NCBI RefSeq assembly: GCF_045807065.1
Contig: NZ_JBJMIE010000098.1
Location: forward strand, 1-20,974
Length of the DNA stretch: 20,974 nt
From: Actinophytocola sp045807065
GTDB lineage: Bacteria > Actinomycetota > Actinomycetes > Mycobacteriales > Pseudonocardiaceae
Direction: 5' to 3'
A program made the position numbers and the translations under genes. Under the pieces are notes generated by a model that saw nothing but the letters and a program-made list of their open reading frames with translations, ran no database searches and was not told the DNA's origin. Shown here piece by piece: positions 14,261 through 20,807 of this stretch (position 1 is its first letter; each line of letters starts with the position of its first letter).

Positions 14261-15043
14261 ATGGACGACGTGTTCAGGGCCCTCGCCGACCCGAGCCGGC
14301 GGGCGCTGCTCGACCGGCTCAACGCCCGCAACGGCCAGACCCTGCGTGAACTGTGCGCGGGGCTGGACATGGCCCGCCAGTCGGTGAGCAAGCACCTCGC
14401 CGTGCTGGCGGCCGCCAACCTCGTCAGCACGGTGTGGCGGGGCCGGGAGAAGCTGCACTACGTCAACGCGGAGCCGATCAACGCCATCGCCGACCGCTGG
14501 ATCAACCAGTACGACCGCGCGCGGGTGCACGCACTCGCCGACCTCAAGTCCGCCTTGGAGGCTCCCGTGAACAGGCCCGAGTTCGTCTACACCACCTACA
14601 TCAACACCACCCCGGAACGCCTCTGGCAGGCGCTCACCGACCCCGCGTTCACCACGCGGTACTGGCGCACCACGTTCGACACCGACTGGGCCAAGGGGTC
14701 GCCGATGACCTGGCACCACCAGGGCATCACGATCGCCGACGCCGAGCAGGTCGTGCTGGAGTCGAACCCGTACACGCGACTCGCGTACACGTGGCACACC
14801 TTCACCCAGGAGTGGGCGGACTCGACGAAGGCCTTCGACGACGAGAACCTGGCGAAGCTCCGTGAGGAGCCCCGCTCGACGGTGACCTTCGACATCGAGC
14901 AGCAGGACGGCCCGGTCGTCAGGCTGACGGTCACGCACGAGGGCGGGCCGACGCTGCTGGAGGCCGTCAGCCAGGGCTGGCCGGCGATCATCTCCAGCCT
15001 GAAGTCGCTGCTGGAGACCGGGGCCGTGCTGCCGGCGGGCTGA
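14261..15043 (+). CDS. ArsR-type HTH regulator fused to SRPBCC (AHSA1-like) domain
   Basis: A 260-residue two-domain protein. Residues 1-100 are an ArsR/SmtB-type winged helix: FRALADPSRRALLDRL opens the domain, the recognition helix is near RQSVSKHLAVLAAANLV (39-55), and the wing is TVWRGREKLHYVN. The metal-binding CxC motif of ArsR/SmtB is absent. Residues 107-250 form an SRPBCC/AHSA1 hydrophobic-cavity domain (FVYTTYINTTPERLWQALTDPAFTTRYW...). In many actinomycetes these are two neighbouring genes; here they are one chain, so a hydrophobic ligand probably controls DNA binding directly. The ATG follows CGGAGG. An internal GTG at 14567 (codon 103), exactly at the linker, is preceded by GGAGG with 5-nt spacing and could make the SRPBCC domain alone. 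A near-consensus promoter with a dyad precedes the gene and a strong stem-loop follows. Confidence 0.9.
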   Translation: MDDVFRALADPSRRALLDRLNARNGQTLRELCAGLDMARQSVSKHLAVLAAANLVSTVWRGREKLHYVNAEPINAIADRWINQYDRARVHALADLKSALEAPVNRPEFVYTTYINTTPERLWQALTDPAFTTRYWRTTFDTDWAKGSPMTWHHQGITIADAEQVVLESNPYTRLAYTWHTFTQEWADSTKAFDDENLAKLREEPRSTVTFDIEQQDGPVVRLTVTHEGGPTLLEAVSQGWPAIISSLKSLLETGAVLPAG

Positions 15044-15078
15044 GCCTCCGCGCCCCCACGGCGTGCGCCCAGAGCGAA

Positions 15079-15100
15079 ACCGGGCCCCGACCGGCCCGGT
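15079..15100 (+). terminator. Strong stem-loop after the ArsR-SRPBCC gene
   Basis: Perfect 8-bp arms ACCGGGCC (15079-15086) and GGCCCGGT (15093-15100) enclose a 6-nt loop, 35 nt past the upstream stop. It lacks a T-run (AAGTTCC follows), as many actinomycete terminators do. It also covers the -35 region of the next promoter, so a second role as an operator is conceivable. Confidence 0.6.
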
Positions 15101-15107
15101 AAGTTCC

Positions 15108-15120
15108 TAGGTTGGGCGCA
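15108..15120 (+). promoter_or_regulatory. Leaderless-type -10 box of the MBL hydrolase gene
   Basis: TAGGTT (15108-15113) fits TAnnnT and ends 6 nt before the ATG at 15120. No Shine-Dalgarno lies between. This spacing is that of actinomycete leaderless transcripts, where the start codon is the first transcribed triplet. Confidence 0.55.
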
Positions 15121-15818
15121 TGGAGATCGTCGAGCTGCTGCCCACCCTGCACCAGGTGAACCTGGATTTCGGTCAGGTGTACCTGTGGCGGGACGACGAC
15201 GAGCTGACGCTGGTGGACACCGGCACGCCCGGCAGCGGAGCGGCCATCGACTCCGCCGTCGCGTCGCTCGGCCTCGCCCGGTCGGCCGTGCGGCGGATCC
15301 TCGTGACCCACGGCCACGAGGACCACGCCGGTTCGGCGGCGGAGATCCGCGGGTGGCACGGCGCCCCGGTGTACGTGCACCACGCGGACGCGCCGGTTGT
15401 GCGGGGCGAGCGCCGGCGTGCGGAACCGGTGATCACGGAGTTCGAACGCCCGTACTGGGAGCAGGTCACCGCGTCGGGCATCACCTCCCTCGCGATTCCG
15501 CCGTCCCCGGTGGACACCGAACTGGTCGGCGGGGAGGAGCTGGACTTCGGCGGGGGCGCCCACGTCGTGGCGATCCCCGGTCACACGGCCGGCAGCATCG
15601 CGGTTCATCTGCCCGCGCACGGCGTCGTGTTCGCCGGCGACACGGTGGCCACCCTGCCCGGGCAGGGTGTCATCCCCGGTGTGTTCAACGTCGACCGGAC
15701 CGCGATGCTCGAGTCGTTCCGCCGGCTCGCGGACCTCGACCCGGACGTCGTGTGCGTCGGCCACGGCGCGTCGGTGGTCGGGGACGCGGGCCGGGCGATG
15801 CGTGCCGCGCTCAGCTGA
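15120..15818 (+). CDS. MBL-fold metallo-hydrolase
   Basis: A 232-residue metallo-β-lactamase-fold enzyme with a complete di-metal site: THGHEDH (His64, His66, Asp68, His69), His155 (IPGHTAGS), bridging Asp174 (FAGDTV) and His215 (CVGHGAS). The VDTGTPGSG strand-loop at 32-40 is also typical. The general form matches the glyoxalase II/quorum-lactonase/YcbL-type group of hydrolases; residues that would separate thioesterase from lactonase activity are not decisive by eye. No signal peptide, so it is probably cytosolic. The promoter looks leaderless. It runs into the convergent LD-carboxypeptidase gene with an 8-nt overlap, TCAGCTGA, in which each strand's stop codon lies inside one perfect palindrome. 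Confidence 0.92.
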   Translation: MEIVELLPTLHQVNLDFGQVYLWRDDDELTLVDTGTPGSGAAIDSAVASLGLARSAVRRILVTHGHEDHAGSAAEIRGWHGAPVYVHHADAPVVRGERRRAEPVITEFERPYWEQVTASGITSLAIPPSPVDTELVGGEELDFGGGAHVVAIPGHTAGSIAVHLPAHGVVFAGDTVATLPGQGVIPGVFNVDRTAMLESFRRLADLDPDVVCVGHGASVVGDAGRAMRAALS

Positions 15819-16731
15819 GTGCGGGTTCCGCCAGCGTGATGGTGCCCTGGTCGGCGTCCAGGGTCCCCCGGGCGCCCAGCGGGATGGTCAGCTGGTCGGG
15901 GCAGTGGCCGAAGCCCAGCTCCCACACGATCGGGAGCCCCAGCCCGACGAGGAGGTCCGTGACGACGTCGCGGATCTCCTCGTGGGTGCCGCAGCCCGTC
16001 CACGAGCCCAGCGCGACGCCCGTGACGCCGGTGAACCAGCCCGACCGCAGCAGTTGGGTGAGCATGCGGTCGACCTGGTAGGGCTCCTCGTTCACGTCCT
16101 CCAGCAGGGCGAGTGATCCGTCCGGCGGGATGAACGCGTCGGCCGCGCCGACGCCGGAGGACAGCAGCGACAGGTTCCCGCCGACGATCACGCCGCTCGC
16201 GACCCCGTCGGACAGCGCGGACGCCGCGGGGCCGGTCAGGGTGCGCACCGACTCCGGCTCGAAGACCGTCTGGCGGAAGTGCTTCTGCGCGCCCGCGTCG
16301 AACGACACCTCGCCCGCCACGATCGGCGAGAACAGCGTCACGAGGTTGAGCCGCGACCCCATGGCCTCGTGCAGGGCGGTGATGTCGCTGGACCCGGTGA
16401 ACAGCTTCGGGCCGGCCTCGGCCATGGCGTCCCAGTCGAGCAGGTCGACGATCCGCATGCTGCCGTAGCCGCCGCGCGCGCACAGCACCGCGTCGACCGT
16501 GGGGTCGCGCCACGCGCGCTGCAGGTCGGCGGCGCGGTGCGCGTCGAGCCCCGCAAGGTACGGCAGGGTCGGGTGCCGGTGCAGGACGTGCTCGCCGACC
16601 TCGACGACGAGGCCCCAGCTCTCCAGGATGCCGATCCCGCGCCGCAGCAACGGCTCCCGCACCGGTCCCGCCGGGGCGACCAGCGCGACCTTGCTCCCCG
16701 GCCGCAGCCGCGGCGGCCTGATCCGCATCAT
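15811..16731 (-). CDS. S66-family LD-carboxypeptidase
   Basis: A 306-residue serine peptidase of family S66 (LdcA/MccF). LdcA cuts the bond before the terminal D-Ala of murein tetrapeptides in the cytosol; MccF relatives hydrolyse peptide-nucleotide antibiotics. The Ser-Glu-His triad can be placed: Ser115 in the nucleophile turn TGSSD (112-116), Glu211 (LLEDVNEEPYQVDR) and His276 (GFGHCPDQLTIPLG). RGGYGSMR (86-93) is also a hallmark. The start is taken at ATG 16731, giving the family length and an ATGA overlap with the S9 peptidase stop; upstream in-frame sequence is only the peptidase gene in another frame. There is no signal peptide. Coupling to a peptidase suggests turnover of wall peptides or of a peptide toxin. 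Both readings are inference. Confidence 0.93.
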   Translation of the reverse strand: MMRIRPPRLRPGSKVALVAPAGPVREPLLRRGIGILESWGLVVEVGEHVLHRHPTLPYLAGLDAHRAADLQRAWRDPTVDAVLCARGGYGSMRIVDLLDWDAMAEAGPKLFTGSSDITALHEAMGSRLNLVTLFSPIVAGEVSFDAGAQKHFRQTVFEPESVRTLTGPAASALSDGVASGVIVGGNLSLLSSGVGAADAFIPPDGSLALLEDVNEEPYQVDRMLTQLLRSGWFTGVTGVALGSWTGCGTHEEIRDVVTDLLVGLGLPIVWELGFGHCPDQLTIPLGARGTLDADQGTITLAEPALS

Positions 16732-18650
16732 GACTTCAGCTCCAGCACCGGCACCTCGGGCGGGACGAACCCGAACACCTGCCCGTAGAACGACAGCTCG
16801 GCCTCCAGCGCGGCGATCACCGACGATGCGCGCCGGAACCCGTGCTGCTCGCCCTCGAACGTGAGGTAGGCGTGTTGGAGCCCGGTGCCGTCGAGGCTCG
16901 CGACGAACCGGTCCGCCTGTTCGGGCGGGCACACCTGGTCCTCCAGTCCCTGCAGCAGCAGGACGGGCCCGGCGAGTGAGTCGACGTGGTTGCTGGGCGA
17001 GCGCTCCGCGTACCGGGCGGCGTGCTCGGGCAGCGTGCCGACCAGCCCCTCGATGTAGCGGGACTCGAAGTCGTGGGTCTCACCGCCCTGGTCGGTCCAG
17101 CCGGTGAGGTCGAGGATGGGGAACATGATCGTCGCGCACGCGTAGGTGGTCACCGAGGTCATGGACGCGGCCGCGGTCCACCCGCCCGCGCTGCCGCCCC
17201 GCACCGCGAGCCGCGTCCCGTCGGCGACGCCCTCCTCGGCGAGCTGGGTCGCGACGGTCGCGCAGTCCTGCACGTCCACCACGCCCCACTGCTCGTTCAG
17301 CGACTCCCGGAACGCCCGCCCGTACCCGGACGAGCCGCCGTAGTTCACCGAGACCACGCCGAGGCCGCGGCTCGTGAAGTACACGATCTCGCGCCGGAGC
17401 ACGTCGGTGGACTTGCCGGTCGGGCCGCCGTGCACGTTCACGAGGAACGGCGGCGCGGCGCCGTCCGGGGCCACGAACCCGGGGTTGCGCGGCAGGTACA
17501 CGAACGCGGGGATCCGCCGGCCGTCCGGGCTGGTGAACACCCGGTGCTCCGGGGTGGGCAGGTAGTCGGCCAGGGCGGTGTCGTCCTCGCCGCCGGAGAC
17601 GGTCGTGGTGGTCCCGGACGCCAGGTCCAGCCGCACCACGGCCAGCTCGCGCCGTGGGCCGCCCGCCGCTGAGACGACCGTGTCGCCGTGCGCGGTCAGG
17701 TCAGCGGACCACGACGTCAGGTCGGTGTCGACGTCGGTCACCGTGCCGGCGTGCTCGTCGAGCACCGCCAGCCGGTCCGACCGCAGGACCGCGTACCGGC
17801 CGCCGCCGAGTGGCGCGAACCAGCGGCTGCCCAGCACCCACAGCGGACCGCCGAGCTCCTCCTCGCACGGCGCCAGGTTGACCTTCGTGCCGTCGAGCCC
17901 GACGCGGAACAGGTTCCACCAGCCGTCCGGGTCGGTGAGCACGAGCAGCGAGCCGGCCGACTCCCACTCGGCCTGGCAGACGCTCTCCCGGGGGCCGCCG
18001 GCCAGCACGCGGTGCGGCTGGCCCAGCTCCGCCACGCAGAGCTCGGTGCCGTCCCAGGGCATGTTCGGGTGCTCCCAGCCGATCCAGGCCAGCCGGGTGC
18101 CGTCGGGGGACAGGCGCGGGTTGGCGAGGAAGTGGTGGGTCGCGACCAGTGAGCGCGGCCCCGTGCCGTCGAGCGGCACCTCCACCACGTCGCGGCGGAG
18201 GTCGACGGGTCGGTCACCGGTGACGGTCTCGCGCACGCACAGCACGGACGTGTTGGCATGCCCGGGGGAGAGGTCGGCGTAGCGCACGCCCTGGTGCCGC
18301 TCGGGTTCCGGCGTCAGCGGGTGCGGCTCCTCGTCGCCCTCGGTGAACGCGTACACCCGCTGGTCCGCCCAGTTCGTGAAGACGACCGTGCTGCCGAGGA
18401 CCACCCACGGCCGGCCGCCGTACTCGTGCACCCGGTTGCGCACGTTCCACGGCCCCGGCAGCACCTCGACCGGCGTCCCGTCCGGTCCCTCGCGCATGAG
18501 CGCGGACCGTCCCTCCTCGTTCGGCCGGCCCTCCGCCCACCAGACCACGCCGTCGTGCACGTCCACCCACCTCGGGGTGACCCCGGCCGCGGCCACCGCC
18601 TCGGCGGTCAACGGGGACGCCCAACTGCCGAACTCTGCGATCTTCGCCAC
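16728..18650 (-). CDS. S9-family prolyl-oligopeptidase-like serine peptidase
   Basis: A 640-residue two-domain enzyme of the dipeptidyl/acylaminoacyl peptidase type. The N-terminal part (about 30-380) is a β-propeller with repeated blade patterns such as LSPDGTRLAWIGWEHP. The C-terminal α/β-hydrolase holds Ser487 (RGGSAGGW), Asp571 (GLEDQVCPP) and His603 (GEQHGF). The oxyanion-hole region NVHGGPTG is also present. No signal peptide, so a cytosolic exopeptidase is expected. The GTG start at 18650 has no ribosome site, but TAGGGT on the minus strand (18662-18657) ends 6 nt before it, which fits a leaderless transcript. It is the first gene of a coupled pair with the LD-carboxypeptidase (ATGA overlap) and is divergent from DUF3090. 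Substrate preference cannot be judged from sequence. Confidence 0.93.
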   Translation of the reverse strand: MAKIAEFGSWASPLTAEAVAAAGVTPRWVDVHDGVVWWAEGRPNEEGRSALMREGPDGTPVEVLPGPWNVRNRVHEYGGRPWVVLGSTVVFTNWADQRVYAFTEGDEEPHPLTPEPERHQGVRYADLSPGHANTSVLCVRETVTGDRPVDLRRDVVEVPLDGTGPRSLVATHHFLANPRLSPDGTRLAWIGWEHPNMPWDGTELCVAELGQPHRVLAGGPRESVCQAEWESAGSLLVLTDPDGWWNLFRVGLDGTKVNLAPCEEELGGPLWVLGSRWFAPLGGGRYAVLRSDRLAVLDEHAGTVTDVDTDLTSWSADLTAHGDTVVSAAGGPRRELAVVRLDLASGTTTTVSGGEDDTALADYLPTPEHRVFTSPDGRRIPAFVYLPRNPGFVAPDGAAPPFLVNVHGGPTGKSTDVLRREIVYFTSRGLGVVSVNYGGSSGYGRAFRESLNEQWGVVDVQDCATVATQLAEEGVADGTRLAVRGGSAGGWTAAASMTSVTTYACATIMFPILDLTGWTDQGGETHDFESRYIEGLVGTLPEHAARYAERSPSNHVDSLAGPVLLLQGLEDQVCPPEQADRFVASLDGTGLQHAYLTFEGEQHGFRRASSVIAALEAELSFYGQVFGFVPPEVPVLELKS

Positions 18651-18793
18651 GCGCAGACCCTAACGCGCCGGGCCGCGGAACATCACCGCCGTGGTGAGGC
18701 CGACCACCTGGCGATAACGTTCGTGGCGGCGGGCGTGTCGGCGCGGGAACAGGCCTGCTCGAACGCGACGTTTGCCGTAGGGTCGGAGGTGTC
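18651..18793. promoter_or_regulatory. Divergent promoter region, S9 peptidase versus DUF3090
   Basis: These 143 nt carry a minus-strand TAGGGT (18662-18657) 6 nt before the peptidase GTG, and a plus-strand TAGGGT (18778-18783) 10 nt before the DUF3090 ATG with GGAGG between. Near one end is an interrupted 17-bp dyad, GTGGT-GAGGCCG-ACCAC (18691-18707), of unknown significance. No -35 boxes of note were seen. Confidence 0.45.
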
Positions 18794-19369
18794 ATGGCTC
18801 GAGTAATTCATGTCTTCCGCCAGCCCGATCGGTTCGTCGCCGGCACAGTCGGGCAACCTGGCGACCGTACGTTCTACCTGCAGGCTTCCGAGAGCGCCAG
18901 GACGGTGAGCGTCGCGCTGGAGAAGCAGCAGATGGCGGTGCTCGCTGAGCGCATCGGGTCGCTCCTGGAGGAGGTCCACCGCCGCTTCGGCGCGGACCTG
19001 CCCGACGAGACGCCGCCGGACCTGGTCGACGCGGACCCGCTCAACGTGCCGGTGGAGGAGGAGTTCCGGGTCGGCACGATGGGCCTCGGGTGGGACTCCG
19101 AGACCAGCGCCGTCGTGATCGAGCTGCTCGCGATCACCGAGAACGAGGTCGACGAGTCGATCGTGCTCGACGACACCGAGGAGGGCCCGGACGCGGTACG
19201 CGTGTTCCTCACCCCGGCCGAGGCGCGGGCGTTCGCCGAGCGCGCCGACCGGGTGATCAACGCCGGCCGCAAGCCGTGCCCGCTGTGCGGTGAGCCGCTC
19301 GACCCGGCCGGGCACGTCTGCCCGCGGCAGAACGGCTACCGGCGCACCGAGGACGACGAGGCGGAATAG
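18794..19369 (+). CDS. DUF3090 family protein
   Basis: A 191-residue conserved actinobacterial protein (DUF3090, TIGR03847). The family opening is intact: HVFRQPDRFVAGTVGQPGDRTFYLQA, then a helix (ALEKQQMAVLAERIGSLLEEV). An acidic middle region follows. The C-terminus bears a small zinc-ribbon-like cluster, Cys162, Cys165, His174 and Cys176 (CPLCGEPLDPAGHVC). Biochemical function is unknown. Across actinobacteria it sits directly before the SCO1664-type gene and near the mycothiol ligase gene mshC, and the first of these neighbours is present 5 nt downstream. Start ATG 18794 has a GGAGG site. No signal peptide or membrane helix is seen. Confidence 0.93.
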   Translation: MARVIHVFRQPDRFVAGTVGQPGDRTFYLQASESARTVSVALEKQQMAVLAERIGSLLEEVHRRFGADLPDETPPDLVDADPLNVPVEEEFRVGTMGLGWDSETSAVVIELLAITENEVDESIVLDDTEEGPDAVRVFLTPAEARAFAERADRVINAGRKPCPLCGEPLDPAGHVCPRQNGYRRTEDDEAE

Positions 19370-19374
19370 GGACG

Positions 19375-20166
19375 TTGCTGCCGTCTGACCCGGGTGTCGT
19401 CGAGCTGCTGACCCGAGGACGCCTCTCGATCGAGGGACGCCTCGTCGACGCCTCCAACGCCACGCTCTTCTGCGCGATCTCCGGCGGCGACGAGACCGCG
19501 CACTGCGTGTACAAGCCGGTCAGCGGCGAACGCGCGCTGTGGGACTTCCCGGACGGCACCCTCGCCGGCCGCGAGGTCGCCTCCTACCTGGTGTCGCGCA
19601 CCGCCGGCCTGTCGGTGATCCCGCCGACCGTGCTGCGGTCCGGGCCGTTCGGCCCCGGCATGGTGCAGCTGTGGATCGACACCAAGGAGGGCGACGACCT
19701 GGTCGACGTGCTCCCGCCCGAGGACGTGCCGGCGGGCTGGCGCGCGGTGCTGCGGGCACACGACCGGTTCGGCGAGCCGGCGGTGTTGGTGCACGCCGAC
19801 CACCCGAGCGTGCGGCTGATGGCCGCCCTGGACGTGGTGCTCAACAACGCGGACCGCAAGGGCGGGCACGTGCTGCACGGCACCGACGGCAACGTCTACG
19901 GCGTCGACCACGGGATCTGCCTGCACAGCGAGCACAAGCTGCGGACCGTGCTGTGGGGGTGGGTGGGGGAGCGGCTGCCCGAGGACGTGGTCGGCATGCT
20001 CCGGACACTGCGTGCCGGCCTCGACGACGTTGCCGCGACGCTCGCGGACCACATCACCACCGGCGAGGTCCGGGCCCTGCGGACCCGGTTGGACGACTTC
20101 CTCACGGCGGGGGAGTTCCCGTCACCGGGCGAGGACTGGCGCGCGATCCCGTGGCCGGCGTTCTGA
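19375..20166 (+). CDS. SCO1664-family protein, PI3/PI4-kinase-like fold
   Basis: A 263-residue conserved actinobacterial protein (TIGR03843). It shows a reduced phosphoinositide-kinase-like arrangement: a lysine strand CVYKP (Lys47) after LFCAI, an AGREVASYLV helix with Glu67, a catalytic-loop-like NNADRKGGHVL (157-167), and the DxG-like VYGVDHGICL (Asp178). This makes ATP binding or phosphotransfer plausible, but no substrate is established. The gene starts at TTG 19375, 5 nt after the DUF3090 stop, with only AGGGA as ribosome site; no ATG or GTG is nearer. In Streptomyces the next gene is mshC (cysteine-glucosaminyl-inositol ligase of mycothiol synthesis). Here it is followed instead by repeats and a resolvase remnant, so this may be the last intact gene of a disrupted locus. 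Confidence 0.92.
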   Translation: MLPSDPGVVELLTRGRLSIEGRLVDASNATLFCAISGGDETAHCVYKPVSGERALWDFPDGTLAGREVASYLVSRTAGLSVIPPTVLRSGPFGPGMVQLWIDTKEGDDLVDVLPPEDVPAGWRAVLRAHDRFGEPAVLVHADHPSVRLMAALDVVLNNADRKGGHVLHGTDGNVYGVDHGICLHSEHKLRTVLWGWVGERLPEDVVGMLRTLRAGLDDVAATLADHITTGEVRALRTRLDDFLTAGEFPSPGEDWRAIPWPAF

Positions 20167-20183
20167 CCGGCTAAGGCGGGTTT

Positions 20184-20211
20184 CCTCCATCTGCCTCCCT
20201 CCATCTGCCTC
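20184..20211 (+). repeat. 14-bp perfect tandem duplication
   Basis: CCTCCATCTGCCTC occurs twice head-to-tail, at 20184-20197 and 20198-20211, just after the SCO1664 stop and before the AT-rich element. It may be a slippage product or an insertion footprint. Confidence 0.8.
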
Positions 20212-20232
20212 TCGACTACTCCCCCTGTTCTA

Positions 20233-20266
20233 AATCAATTATCTAGTATATAGATGTCCAATTATT
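20233..20266 (+). repeat. 34-nt AT-rich dispersed element, copy 2
   Basis: This is the partner of 13445-13478, in the same orientation about 6.8 kb away. The last 19 bases are identical and 29 of 34 agree overall by hand count. In this copy the core shows the inverted repeat ATCTA-GTATA-TAGAT, so a palindromic centre is kept although its sequence differs from copy 1. CAATTAT occurs twice as a direct repeat (20237-20243 and 20259-20265). Confidence 0.7.
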
Positions 20267-20274
20267 GCGCTGAT

Positions 20275-20296
20275 CTGGGGTGTGTTGGGACCCCAG
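20275..20296 (+). terminator. Stem-loop after AT-rich element
   Basis: CTGGGG (20275-20280) and CCCCAG (20291-20296) form a perfect 6-bp stem with a 10-nt loop. It may end transcription from the SCO1664 gene, or belong to the mobile debris. No T-run follows. Confidence 0.35.
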
Positions 20297-20486
20297 CGGC
20301 GACCCAAAGAAGCAGAGAGGGGAGAGGGTCGTCGGTCCGTCTCTTGTGGGGGAGGTGCTTGCGGGGGAGCCCGGTAGTGGTCGCTGAGACCGGGTGGAGT
20401 CAGGGTCTACGTAGTATCCGCCGAGGATCGGGCGAATATGCTTTGACCAGCGGTGTGGCGTGAAGTGTCGGTGCGCAGAACAGCGC

Positions 20487-20807
20487 TCAAGCTGACTGGT
20501 TGCGGGTCGGTACGCCGGCGGCGGTGAGCCGGTCTCGGTAGATCCGGTACGCCTTGCGATCGGCGGGAGTCTGCTCGACGCTGGTTCCGGTTGACCAGCA
20601 TCGTGGTGGTCGCGTCGGTCGCCGCGAGGTCGACGATGCTCGACAACGGTCCCGACAGCACCCGCAGCGTCACCTCGTGGCGGCGATACCAGTCGCGGAC
20701 GGCGAGGATGTCGGTGAGGTCGCGGCAGAGTCGGTAGAGCTCGGAGACGGTGATCTGGTCACCGGGCGGGTGTAGCGGGCGAGCTCGCGGAACCCGGGCC
20801 GTTCCAG
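20487..20807 (-). pseudogene. Decayed Tn3-type serine resolvase remnant
   Basis: Minus-strand translation of 20807-20590 gives the middle of a serine recombinase catalytic domain: ALERPGFRELARYTRP in one frame, then GDQITVSELYRLCRDLTDI and on to ATDATTTMLVN in another. One base appears to be lost near 20764, where RPGD would be continuous. This part normally follows the catalytic serine. The N-terminal YARVS region with that serine is not found upstream, and the usual E-region helix and DNA-binding HTH are also missing. After MLVN the resemblance stops. A different frame reads VEQTPADRKAYRIYRDRL and ends at a TGA (20489-20487), suggesting a join with unrelated sequence near 20590. The gene cannot make a working resolvase. 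It marks an old transposon or integrative-element insertion. Confidence 0.75.

Larger units (their letters stand above)
20167..20486. other. Gene-free interval with repeats, downstream of SCO1664 gene
   Basis: No credible gene is seen in these 320 nt. In order they contain a perfect 14-bp tandem duplication of CCTCCATCTGCCTC, the AT-rich 34-nt element (20233-20266), and a stem-loop CTGGGG/CCCCAG at 20275-20296. Purine-rich, compositionally mixed sequence follows, unlike the strongly codon-biased genes around it. A 69-codon frame opening at the ATG in the AT-rich element (20254) has no family resemblance and poor codon bias. The stretch looks like mobile-element debris. Confidence 0.55.

Noticed and set aside
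16732..16932. N-terminal extension of the LD-carboxypeptidase
   Set aside because: The added residues are Arg-rich and simply read the S9 peptidase gene in another frame; ATG 16731 gives the proper length and a coupled ATGA overlap.
20254..20463. Small plus-strand frame of 69 codons beginning MSNYCADLGC
   Set aside because: It starts inside the AT-rich repeat. The other repeat copy also reads MSNY but then diverges completely, so the shared codons come from the repeat and not from a conserved peptide. No ribosome site or codon bias supports it.
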